Assembly (NCBI RefSeq): GCF_014384995.1
Contig: NZ_JACRSY010000014.1
Location: 30,232 to 94,231 of the forward strand
Length of the DNA: 64,000 nucleotides
Origin: Zhenhengia yiwuensis
Lineage (GTDB): Bacteria; Bacillota; Clostridia; Lachnospirales; Cellulosilyticaceae
Reading direction: 5' to 3'
Part shown: piece after piece, positions 8,327 to 16,327 of the stretch
Numbering within the stretch: the first letter of the stretch is position 1
Layout: each line of letters begins with the position of its first letter
The notes under the pieces: model-generated
The model's input: only the letters and a program-made list of their open reading frames with translations
What the model was told of the DNA's origin: nothing
Databases searched by the model: none
Translations under genes and position numbers: made by a program

Positions 8327-8674
8327 CTAGCTTAGAAAGACACTTACGAGAATAAGTGCTATACCTGCAATACCCATAATCACTGCAAAGTTAGATCCTT
8401 CCTCAAAGCGTTCTAAGTTCTCTTTAGCATATTCATAGCCTCTGGTACTACCAGAACTTCTAGCATGGAGATAACGCATATCTGTCCTACCTGAAACATT
8501 GCCTCTCAGACTTGACAAGCCAATACACATGACAATAAGCCCTGCCCCTAAAAGTACTGTAGTTACACTAAATGTCATAAAGAAACTGGCGATACCAATA
8601 ACAATACCTATTATTAATGCAAGTAATAATCCCTTTAATAAAATCCCTAACAATGCTTTAATCATCTGCTTCAT
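8327..8674 (-). CDS. Small membrane protein at the end of the floA operon
   Basis: 115 aa, unrecognised. Two closely spaced helices at the N-terminus (about residues 5-30 and 33-54, Gly/Ile/Leu-rich) and one at the C-terminus (about 93-114), with a polar loop (residues 55-92) that is rich in Arg, Ser and Gly. Start has GGGGGAG immediately upstream; an ATG three codons in is possible. It follows the response regulator gene by nine bases and is the last gene of the histidine kinase-nfeD-floA-regulator cluster, so it is probably part of the same envelope-related unit. No function assigned. Confidence 0.6.
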   Translation of the reverse strand: MKQMIKALLGILLKGLLLALIIGIVIGIASFFMTFSVTTVLLGAGLIVMCIGLSSLRGNVSGRTDMRYLHARSSGSTRGYEYAKENLERFEEGSNFAVIMGIAGIALILVSVFLS

Positions 8675-8683
8675 ACACTCCCC

Positions 8684-9424
8684 CTATGAAAACATCTTTT
8701 TAATCTCCTCATACTTTTCACTTGTAATGAGTGCATCTTTGTCGATATCTTTAAACTTCACAATATAAGTCCATCTGCCGTAAGGCAGGATTTTTGTAAT
8801 CTGTGATAGGTTAATAATATAAGATTTATGGCTTCTGATAAATTGATCTTTATCTAGCTTTTCTTCTATATCAGATAAGCTAGCTGAGGTAGTAAAACTG
8901 TCTTTTTGAGTATAGATAACTGTACTATTGTCCTCTCTTTGAATGAGTATGATATCATTGATCGTAACAAAGCTCATACTCTCTTTACTCTTTACAAGAA
9001 GCTTTTCAAGTCCTTTTTCATATCTGACGATCTTATCCATAGTCGGTTTTTCATCTGGCTTTTGAAGGTCTTTGATACGCTCTAATGTATGGTTGACACG
9101 TTCTACATTGAAAGGTTTAATAAGGTAATCAAAAGCATATACTAAAAAGGCTTCTGGCATATACTCACTATGAGCTGTAGCAAAAATAAGTTTTGCCTTA
9201 GGATTGATGTCCGCCATAATGCTAGCACAGCTTAACCCATCACCTTCTCTAAGCTGAACATCTAAGAAGACTACATCAGGTTTAAGCTTATTAAATAGTT
9301 TAATACCTTCTGTACTATTGTCACACTCTCCTACTATGCTGAACCCTTCATTTTTTTCTATAATCTTTCTTACCAGTGTTCTTATCCCAACCTCATCTTC
9401 TATTAATAAGACTTTTATACTCAT
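8684..9424 (-). CDS. LytTR-family response regulator
   Basis: 246 aa. Residues 1-120 are a receiver domain with the acidic pair E9/D10, phosphoacceptor D55 in VVFLDVQ, and a conserved Lys in LIKPFNV. Residues 140-246 form a LytTR DNA-binding domain (ESMSFVTINDIILIQREDNSTVIYT, then FIRSHKSYIINLSQI). Such regulators control cell-surface and cell-wall functions. The start codon overlaps the stop of the upstream gene by one base (TAATG), implying translational coupling. The obvious partner is the SpoOB/LytS-like kinase at the head of the same cluster (11385-12230). Confidence 0.9.
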   Translation of the reverse strand: MSIKVLLIEDEVGIRTLVRKIIEKNEGFSIVGECDNSTEGIKLFNKLKPDVVFLDVQLREGDGLSCASIMADINPKAKLIFATAHSEYMPEAFLVYAFDYLIKPFNVERVNHTLERIKDLQKPDEKPTMDKIVRYEKGLEKLLVKSKESMSFVTINDIILIQREDNSTVIYTQKDSFTTSASLSDIEEKLDKDQFIRSHKSYIINLSQITKILPYGRWTYIVKFKDIDKDALITSEKYEEIKKMFS

Positions 9425-9807
9425 TATCTATAGCTTGATCTCCTTCTATTTCTTCTCTTACATACTGGGGTTCCAAGTAGTTCAGATAACACCATAGCTT
9501 CCTGCCAATAAGTTCTTTCAACTTCTACTGGCTCCTGTGCAGTATTTCTAGGGAGCTCTTCATAGGCTGGTCTTGGACGCTTCTCTACAGGCTGTGCTTT
9601 TTTAGACTCTTCTTCCCCTCCATGATAAATATCATGTGCCCCTTGCTTTTTATGTTTCTTTTTCTTTTTAGCAGATGATTTTTTAGAGAATTTAACAGGC
9701 ATGTTGTTCATACCTGTTAATAGTTTTTGATTCATCTCCATCAATTGTATTTCTCCCCCCGTGACGAGGTTACTCATAGCACTGAAATTAAGATTGTTTT
9801 TGGCCAT
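9424..9807 (-). CDS. Basic Lys-rich protein downstream of floA
   Basis: 127 aa, unrecognised. Soluble, with a strongly basic stretch (SSAKKKKKHKKQ, about residues 43-54), an acidic/proline-rich middle and a basic C-terminus (CKRRNRRR). No membrane segment or known domain is visible. I start it at the ATG at 9807 because AGGAGG stands nine bases upstream; an in-frame GTG at 9816 lies too close to that site. It overlaps the end of floA by 20 bases and the response regulator by one, so it is tightly locked in the operon. A disordered adaptor or nucleic-acid binding role is possible but unsupported. Confidence 0.62.
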   Translation of the reverse strand: MAKNNLNFSAMSNLVTGGEIQLMEMNQKLLTGMNNMPVKFSKKSSAKKKKKHKKQGAHDIYHGGEEESKKAQPVEKRPRPAYEELPRNTAQEPVEVERTYWQEAMVLSELLGTPVCKRRNRRRSSYR

Positions 9808-10777
9808 CCTTACCACCTCCTAGTGGCATCTTTCCAGTTCCCGTTGTTGAGATTGTTTGACGCATTTGTGTATCTGCACTAATGTTTTGGAGGTCATAGT
9901 AGTCCATAACACCCATTTTACCTTCTCTTAAAGCATAAGCTAATGCTTTTGGTACTTCAGCTTCTGCTTCTACAACGTAAGCACGCATTTCTTGCTCTTT
10001 AGCTACAGCCATAGCTCTTCTTTCTTCTGCTTTAGCCTGTGCAATATTTTTATCAGCTTCTGCTTGAAGAGTTTGAAGGTGTGCACCAATATTTCTACCT
10101 ACATCAATATCTGCAATATCAATTGAAAGAATTTCAAAGGCTGTTCCTGCATCTAAACCTTTTCCTAATACCATTTTTGAAATACCATCTGGATTTTCTA
10201 ATACTTCTTTATGTGATACAGAAGAACCTACTGTTGTTACAATACCTTCACCGATTCTAGCAAGTACTGTTGCTTCACCAGCACCACCTACTAATCTTTC
10301 AAGGTTAGCTCTTACTGTTACCCTTGCTTTAACAAGAAGTTCAATACCGTCTTTAGCTACTGCTGATACATTTGGTGTTTCAATAACTTTTGGGTTAACA
10401 CTCATTTTTACAGCTTCAAGTACATCACGTCCCGCAAGGTCAATAGCTGCTGCCTTTTCAAAAGGAAGCTCAATACCAGCACGTTCTGCGGCAATCAGTG
10501 CATCTACCACTCTGTCTACATTACCACCAGCTAAGTAGTGCGCTTCTAGCTGATTAACGCTAAGACCAATACCTGCTTTAGTAGATTTAATAAGTGGTAA
10601 TACGATACGGTTTGGTATAACTCTTCTAAGTCTCATACCAATTAAGTTGAAAATACTTACTTTAACATTCGCTGCCAGTGAGGAAATCCAAAGCCCTACT
10701 GGTACAAATACGAAGAAACCTATAATTAATAAACCTACAATACCAATGATAATAACACTTCTAATAACACTATCCAT
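9788..10777 (-). CDS. floA: Flotillin-like protein FloA
   Basis: 329 aa. N-terminal membrane hairpin (residues 6-30), then an SPFH domain (PNRIVLPLIKSTKAGIGLSVNQLEAHYLAGGNVDRVVDALIAAERA is characteristic but given here only in part as GIGLSVNQLEAHYLAGG) and a coiled coil rich in Ala/Glu (AQAKAEERRAMAVAKEQE). FloA organises functional membrane microdomains. NfeD lies 21 bases upstream, the standard partnership. Strong match in length and sequence to the YqfA/FloA family. Confidence 0.93.
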   Translation of the reverse strand: MDSVIRSVIIIGIVGLLIIGFFVFVPVGLWISSLAANVKVSIFNLIGMRLRRVIPNRIVLPLIKSTKAGIGLSVNQLEAHYLAGGNVDRVVDALIAAERAGIELPFEKAAAIDLAGRDVLEAVKMSVNPKVIETPNVSAVAKDGIELLVKARVTVRANLERLVGGAGEATVLARIGEGIVTTVGSSVSHKEVLENPDGISKMVLGKGLDAGTAFEILSIDIADIDVGRNIGAHLQTLQAEADKNIAQAKAEERRAMAVAKEQEMRAYVVEAEAEVPKALAYALREGKMGVMDYYDLQNISADTQMRQTISTTGTGKMPLGGGKDGQKQS

Positions 10778-10798
10778 TTATCTCTCCCCTTTATCTTA

Positions 10799-11293
10799 TT
10801 ATTTTACTTTTACAACGAGTTTTGAGCCTTCTACTTTACAAATTACAATTTCAGTACCTTTTAGTACATATTGTCCTTCAGATATAATATCAAAGTTCAC
10901 ACCGTCAAAACTTCCTACACCAGAAGGCCTTAGGTCAGTTAGTGCAATACCTTCCTTCCCTAATAAGTACTCTAAGTCTGATGAGCTAATATAACCTTCT
11001 GTCTTCTTCTGTTCATCTGTTAGAATAATAGGTTTTACAAGCTTGCCCTTTGCAAGTAACCAGAGCATAATACCCAGCATAAGTCCCAGAACAGCTAAAA
11101 TACACAGGGTCATAATGACACCTTCTTCTATGGTATCTGCTGTTAAAATGACACTTATACCAAGACAAATAGTACCTGCTACACCTGGTACAGATATACC
11201 TGGAGCCGTCAGCTCGATGCCTATTAGAACAAATCCTACAATAAGTAGAATAATACTAAAAAGTGTAAGTCCATCTAATAAACTTATTAGCAT
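10799..11293 (-). CDS. NfeD-family membrane protein
   Basis: 164 aa. Three to four hydrophobic segments in residues 7-80, starting with LLIVGFVLIGIELTAPGIS, the usual NfeD opening, then a C-terminal OB-fold of about 60 residues (GKEGIALTDLRPSGVGSFDGVNFDIISEG begins it; key pattern TDLRPSG). Short NfeD without the N-terminal ClpP-like protease. NfeD proteins accompany flotillins and the OB domain is thought to contact them. AAGGAGGAGG precedes the ATG. Ninety-one bases separate it from the kinase gene upstream, enough for a promoter. Confidence 0.88.
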   Translation of the reverse strand: MLISLLDGLTLFSIILLIVGFVLIGIELTAPGISVPGVAGTICLGISVILTADTIEEGVIMTLCILAVLGLMLGIMLWLLAKGKLVKPIILTDEQKKTEGYISSSDLEYLLGKEGIALTDLRPSGVGSFDGVNFDIISEGQYVLKGTEIVICKVEGSKLVVKVK

Positions 11294-11384
11294 CTTATCC
11301 TCCTCCTTTATATTTTATACTTCTATCTTATGTTTTTTAAGGCCTACTGCCTATATGAAAGCTGCCATTTATACACTTTTAGCT

Positions 11385-12230
11385 CTAAACTGTCAGTTTT
11401 TCCTCTCTATCCTTTGGTAACTTCACGCTAAAACAAGTTTTTCCCTCTCTAGACTCGACTTGAATAGTCCCTTTTACCGCTTCTACAATGCGCTTTGTAA
11501 TATAAAGACCCATCCCATGCCCTTCTTCTTTCTTTGTAGAGTAGCCTTCTATGAAAATCTTAGGTATAGCCTCTTCTTCTATAACAGGTCCATTATTATA
11601 AATGTAAAAGGTATAATACAGTTCATCTTCTGTAATATCAATATACAAATTACGTCCATAGTCTAGCTGTTTGAGCGCAGTCATACCATTATCAATTAAG
11701 TTAGAAAGCACCTTACATAACTCCCACCCCTCCATCGGAATGTATTTTAGGTCTGACTTAATCTCTAAATACATATCTATAGCATCTTTTTCCGCCATTT
11801 GAAGCTTTGCCTGAAGTAGGGCATTTACTGCCGGCTGAGCTGTTCTAAGTGCTTTGCTGACCTTTAGAATATCCTTATATACAGGTTCCATATACTTTTT
11901 AGCTTCCTCATATTCTTCGAGTTCCATAAGTCCATAGATGACCTGAATATGATTCAAGTAGTCATGCCTTTGCTCCCTTAAAGTCGAATTAAAACGCTCT
12001 AAATTTTTAATCGTTTCTGATACATCTTCCTTTTCCTTTTTATACAAAATAAAGTAATAACCAAGTACAGATAAGGTACTATTAAATACTGTCAATATCC
12101 CCGTTGTATAAAGGAGTACATACATCTCCTTACTCGGTGTATAAGTCATAAAAAAAATAATGATAAGAATTAAAATAATTTGAATGAGATTGATAAGAAA
12201 AGAGGCTTGTAAAAGCTTCTTAAGATTCAT
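11385..12230 (-). CDS. SpoOB/LytS-like sensor histidine kinase
   Basis: 281 aa. Two membrane helices at residues 8-30 and 37-62 with almost no external loop, so it likely senses the membrane itself or a partner protein. Then a SpoOB-type dimerisation helix with phosphoacceptor H89 in REQRHDYLNHIQ, and a GHKL ATPase domain with the N-box NLIDNGMTAL and G-box GHGMGLYI. GAGGGG precedes the ATG. It heads the cluster kinase-nfeD-floA-basic protein-LytTR regulator-membrane protein; the regulator is the likely phosphorelay partner. Related to AgrC/CitA/DcuS-type kinases by the H-box. Confidence 0.87.
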   Translation of the reverse strand: MNLKKLLQASFLINLIQIILILIIIFFMTYTPSKEMYVLLYTTGILTVFNSTLSVLGYYFILYKKEKEDVSETIKNLERFNSTLREQRHDYLNHIQVIYGLMELEEYEEAKKYMEPVYKDILKVSKALRTAQPAVNALLQAKLQMAEKDAIDMYLEIKSDLKYIPMEGWELCKVLSNLIDNGMTALKQLDYGRNLYIDITEDELYYTFYIYNNGPVIEEEAIPKIFIEGYSTKKEEGHGMGLYITKRIVEAVKGTIQVESREGKTCFSVKLPKDREEKLTV

Positions 12231-12310
12231 GTATAGTTCCCCTCTTAACTTTTAATTTTAAAATTAATTATAGTACACTTCTAAAATTTTGTCTTCCCAC
12301 ATAACAGGCA

Positions 12311-12931
12311 TTAGCCAATCTGTTCTAGGAAATGATAGAGGTTGTCTATCCCTTCTCTTATCTTAATGGAAAATAATCCTTGTCTCTCTTCTTCAAGTTC
12401 TAACAGAAGTTGCTGATAGGTTACCCAATCTTCTTGAGTCTGTTCACTTCTAAGAGGTTTATCTAATAAATTCTCTTGCTGCAAAGTGGCCTCAAGGTCA
12501 CCATCTATAATTTGTTTAAGAGGTACCACATCTGCAGGTTCTTCTACATAATAGCCTTCTTTACGGCTGTTTAAATATACAATCGCATACTGATCCATCT
12601 CTTCATCTAAATAAAAATCAGTACTCATCTTCACCTTGTTATCTCTCATACCATCCGTAAGTATATGTAATGATTCTCCTATATGAAATCCCTTAATGAC
12701 TTGATCCACTTTTACTTCCCATACTGTATCTTTTCTCATATATGTCTTTGATTGGTCACGCCCTACAAAGTACTCTCCTTTATCTACAGTACCGCTCTGG
12801 CCCACCAACTCTACAATAGCAATCATATCTGCCCTATTTACTCTCTCCTGTGGTGTACTATAAATCCAGCAAGCTTGTAATGTTTGAGTTAGAAGAAGTG
12901 CACTGATAATCACCAAACCTATCTGCTTCAT
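12311..12931 (-). CDS. Putative exported protein or lipoprotein
   Basis: 206 aa. Signal peptide at residues 1-20 ending TLQACWIY; LQAC could serve as a lipobox with C21, though Gln at -2 is unusual. The mature part has a beta-rich region (VWEVKVDQVIKG, SLHILTDG, YAIVYLNSRKEGYYV) that looks like the compact barrel found in small exported proteins that start RADMIAIVELVG; I cannot name the family with confidence. GGGGGGG stands before the ATG. Single gene in its own unit. Confidence 0.6.
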   Translation of the reverse strand: MKQIGLVIISALLLTQTLQACWIYSTPQERVNRADMIAIVELVGQSGTVDKGEYFVGRDQSKTYMRKDTVWEVKVDQVIKGFHIGESLHILTDGMRDNKVKMSTDFYLDEEMDQYAIVYLNSRKEGYYVEEPADVVPLKQIIDGDLEATLQQENLLDKPLRSEQTQEDWVTYQQLLLELEEERQGLFSIKIREGIDNLYHFLEQIG

Positions 12932-13121
12932 ATTATCCCCCCCTAATTAAAATTTTCATAATATTCTTATTCGAATTATAACGCAGTCTGCTTCTATTAT
13001 AAATATATATTTAAGTTATTATAAAAGTAATCCCTCTCCTACATAATATTTTGATTATCTCCATATACTACATTCAGTCTTATACAAATCTATTTCTAAT
13101 CTCAAGTGTCAACCTCCAAAT

Positions 13122-13156
13122 AAAAAGGGTTCTAGATTTTTTCTAGAACCCTTTTT
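13122..13156 (-). terminator. Terminator after the cupin gene
   Basis: Arms AAAAAGGGTTCTAGA and TCTAGAACCCTTTTT around a short T-rich loop, ending five bases before the cupin stop codon; T-run on both strands. Confidence 0.85.
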
Positions 13157-13161
13157 CTCTT

Positions 13162-13425
13162 TTAATCATTATGTTTGTAATGTTTTTTAATAGGTTTTGT
13201 TACACTCCAATGACATTTCATTCCTTTAGGGAAAATCACATAATCTCCAGCTCCAAATTGATAAGCTTCACCATTATAAGTAACCGTTGCTTCACCTTCT
13301 AAAATAAGACAAACCTCTTCTTCTTCAAAATCCCATTCAAATTCTGAAACTTCACAGCTCCAAGTCGGACAGTTTTTCATTTCCTGTTCTTCTTCTGGGC
13401 TAGGTTTTCTCACAATAACAACCAT
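13162..13425 (-). CDS. Small single-domain cupin (DUF861 type)
   Basis: 87 aa. One cupin barrel: EVCLILEGEATVTYNG is cupin motif 1 and the FGAGDYVIFPKGMKCHW segment is motif 2, typical of the DUF861/ureidoglycine-aminohydrolase-like cupins. Metal ligands are degenerate (motif 1 lacks the usual His pair), so the role may be binding rather than catalysis. AAGGAGG sits seven bases upstream of the ATG. Monocistronic between two terminator-like elements. Function unknown. Confidence 0.78.
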   Translation of the reverse strand: MVVIVRKPSPEEEQEMKNCPTWSCEVSEFEWDFEEEEVCLILEGEATVTYNGEAYQFGAGDYVIFPKGMKCHWSVTKPIKKHYKHND

Positions 13426-13549
13426 TTTCTCTCCTCCTTTCTAGCATTCTCTTTTTTATTATGGTTTCTTTCTCTCAAATTAACCTTTTTAATTTTTAAT
13501 TATGTGTATATTGCATTTATTAGCCTAGAATTTTCTATGATAATTTAAT

Positions 13550-14206
13550 CTAGAGTTTGCTATTATTCTTCTTTAATTTATGATAAAACTTAACCTCTAC
13601 TTCTGATAAGTCCTGTTCTTCTTTCATGCCTCTTATGGAGTAAAGATAAAATACAATCTGTCTTACAATGACAGGCACTGTCATCATCATCATGAGGCAT
13701 ACCATTTTACTAAGACTTATATCAATAGCTTCAGTCTGAAATACCATTCTAAGTAGGTTCATAAAAATTTCTAAAGCTACTGTAAAAACAATAGCTAGCC
13801 AACAAAGTGTTTCTAAAAAGGTTTCAAAATGAAGCTCCTTAAGATAGTTACTTTGTTCCTTAATTTTAATGACCTCTTCTGTAGATTCCTCATTCCCTTT
13901 TTGTTTATTAAACTTCTTCATCCATCTTTTAAAAGGTTTAGATGGTGCAATTATTTGCACCATCAAGCATCCTACAGTAGTGCCTAATAGTGCTAAAAGC
14001 GTACTAAAATTAAGGTAACTTGCAATGTTATAACTTTCTGGGTACATGGCAAAAAGGATACTGTTAAAGATGATACTTACAAAAAGTAATGTACACCAGT
14101 AAACTACCTTACTTCCTACTAGGCTAATTTTCTGCCTGAATTTGTGCTGCATCGTAAAAACAGTAAGCCCCATGCAAAGCGCTAGTAATTCTACAAATAG
14201 AATCAT
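13550..14206 (-). CDS. Membrane protein, second gene of an unknown pair
   Basis: 218 aa, unrecognised. Hydrophobic segments at about residues 1-20, 33-54, 64-88, 130-152 and 165-190, with a basic cytoplasmic loop (PFKRWMKKFNKQKG) and a Met-rich helix (MVCLMMMMTVPVIV). The start overlaps the stop of the upstream 636-residue gene by four bases (ATGA), so the two proteins are made together and probably act together. No catalytic motif. Role unknown. Confidence 0.6.
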   Translation of the reverse strand: MILFVELLALCMGLTVFTMQHKFRQKISLVGSKVVYWCTLLFVSIIFNSILFAMYPESYNIASYLNFSTLLALLGTTVGCLMVQIIAPSKPFKRWMKKFNKQKGNEESTEEVIKIKEQSNYLKELHFETFLETLCWLAIVFTVALEIFMNLLRMVFQTEAIDISLSKMVCLMMMMTVPVIVRQIVFYLYSIRGMKEEQDLSEVEVKFYHKLKKNNSKL

Positions 14207-16113
14207 GATACATCCCCCTCTACGCTATAGTTTTGATCTATTTCATGAAGGTTCTTAATGTATTCAAGTCTTAAAGCAAGATCCGACATTTTTTGATTTG
14301 CCCAAATGATAAACTTCGTTTTAATGAGAAGATACTTTTCATCTGTATCATAATTCCCTTCTCCCGTCAGATACATCTCCTGACCTGAAAGGATGCTTGC
14401 TAAGTTAAATTGGCATAATACAGCCACAAAAGCATTATACTTGTCTAATTTTTCAAGTGGACACCACATGGAGTAACCACTTTCAATGCCTTCTGGAATA
14501 ATCTCAAAGTGCTTAAGGAAGCTCTCAATCGCCAAAAGCGTATGCCCTAGGCGCTCATCTTCCTTACATTGTGTATCTCCTGCCATAATGGTAGCAATAA
14601 GGAGCTCTTCTATAGCCTCTTTCGACCTACCTACAATGTCTCTATTCTTCTTAGCAAAAAGAGGTGTCTTCTCCCTCCCTTGCATCAGTGCAAAGAGCAG
14701 AGTAAGCCCATCAATAAGTACGGCAAAAGCAATACAGAACCACGCCATTGCTTTTGAACTACCTGGCTCCAATAAGTTCTTAACAGGCAGTACATATAGG
14801 TTATGCATAACATATTCAGAATCTGTTAAGTTAATTTGCTCTTTTAAATTTCCTGTTTGATTAAGGAGATAAGCTGCATTTTTAATCTCCGACTGCATCT
14901 GGGTATAGAGTGTCATAGCATCTTCTTCTCTTATAATACCATCTGGCATAACTTGCTTTTGAACTACTTCAAGAGGCTGCATAATCACCTCATCTGCAGC
15001 TCTTAATGCTAAGAAATGATTAAGGTTCTCTTTAAACTTGGCAGATTCCTCTGCATCTAATCCACTTACACCCGTATAAAGATTGGTTAATAATGTAGAA
15101 AAAATACTTCTATCCCCTTCTCCTCTCATCATGAAACCAAGAGCATAATCTTGAATAGCATCCATCTGTTTATCAAAGGCTGTCTCTGTTCCCTCAGGTT
15201 CTACAAGCTTATACATGGATGCTACAATCTTTTGAATCTGCTCTTTATTCGTCTCTGCTTCTATACTCTTATTAATGAACTCCTCTTTGCTTTGCCCACC
15301 TAAGATAGCCTTAACCTCATTTTCATAAAGCTCATTTTTAAGATCAGCATCTTGCTTAGTAGTGTCTGTAATCATAGTTCCTACAGCAGCATTATACTTA
15401 GCCATATCTTCATAATACTTATCTAGATTATCTCCATAATTGTTAATATTAGGCTTTTTAATGGCATTAGTCTGAGCATTAATCTTCCCTCCACTTACCT
15501 TAATACCATTAATCTTCTCTTCCAGTACCTTATTTTCTTCTACTTGTTTAGATAGGCTACTGTACGACTTATTAATTTCACCTACTAAATCAAATATATA
15601 GCCTTTCATTTCATTTTCTGACTGGTCTTTCACAAGCTGATACTTCTGTGACATATTGCCATAAATCTGTTTGTAACGTTCCTCTAAATAATCCACTGGT
15701 GAATTAATGTGGTTATAAATACCTATGTATGAAAAATAGGTTGAACACGCTGTGGCCATGACCAAAATCATAATGAACCATATCTTAAAGTACTTTCTAA
15801 TCGTATGACTCATACAAAATACAATCAGCTGAATAGCTAATGCAAATAGAAGAGGTGCACTTAATTTAAATGGTAAGTTGACCCCACCAAAGTAAACTTT
15901 ACTCCCTTCATAAGTAGTGGCCAGTGATATAAGCTGTAAAAATACTGTTACAATTACTACAAGCCATGCAAGTGTATTCTGATTAAAAATAATATCTGTT
16001 CCTCTATAGTCATTTCCACGTAACATATTCTGATAAAATTGCTGCTCTTTTTTCACGCTATGTTTCTGGTAAGCTTTTTCTAGTTTAGTGCTTAGCCAAG
16101 TTCCTTTTGGCAT
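14203..16113 (-). CDS. Large membrane protein with central coiled coil
   Basis: 636 aa, unrecognised. Three helices near the N-terminus (about 47-67, 85-105, 110-132), then a 300-residue polar, Lys/Glu/Asn-rich region likely outside the membrane and partly coiled coil (residues 150-260 and 270-300), a fourth helix near 440-465 (AWFCIAFAVLIDGLTLLFAL) and a 170-residue cytoplasmic tail. The pattern, helices flanking a long coiled region, recalls a mechanical or scaffolding membrane protein, but this is only inference. Couples to the smaller membrane protein by a four-base overlap. GTAGGTGATAAA precedes the ATG. Confidence 0.6.
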   Translation of the reverse strand: MPKGTWLSTKLEKAYQKHSVKKEQQFYQNMLRGNDYRGTDIIFNQNTLAWLVVIVTVFLQLISLATTYEGSKVYFGGVNLPFKLSAPLLFALAIQLIVFCMSHTIRKYFKIWFIMILVMATACSTYFSYIGIYNHINSPVDYLEERYKQIYGNMSQKYQLVKDQSENEMKGYIFDLVGEINKSYSSLSKQVEENKVLEEKINGIKVSGGKINAQTNAIKKPNINNYGDNLDKYYEDMAKYNAAVGTMITDTTKQDADLKNELYENEVKAILGGQSKEEFINKSIEAETNKEQIQKIVASMYKLVEPEGTETAFDKQMDAIQDYALGFMMRGEGDRSIFSTLLTNLYTGVSGLDAEESAKFKENLNHFLALRAADEVIMQPLEVVQKQVMPDGIIREEDAMTLYTQMQSEIKNAAYLLNQTGNLKEQINLTDSEYVMHNLYVLPVKNLLEPGSSKAMAWFCIAFAVLIDGLTLLFALMQGREKTPLFAKKNRDIVGRSKEAIEELLIATIMAGDTQCKEDERLGHTLLAIESFLKHFEIIPEGIESGYSMWCPLEKLDKYNAFVAVLCQFNLASILSGQEMYLTGEGNYDTDEKYLLIKTKFIIWANQKMSDLALRLEYIKNLHEIDQNYSVEGDVS

Positions 16114-16327
16114 TTTATCACCTACTTTTCATTAAAAATAACATCTCTTACCTCTTATTATAAAAGCCAGTTCTTATAAAAGACCGTATATTTTTCTTAA
16201 GCTTTCTTTAAGAATTCTTATATTTTGTTAAGAAGTATACTGTTATTCGGTGTTATTTTTTTGTTTATTTAATAATTTTATGTTAAAATTTATTATATTT
16301 AAACACTTATGAGAGGATTTATAACCG

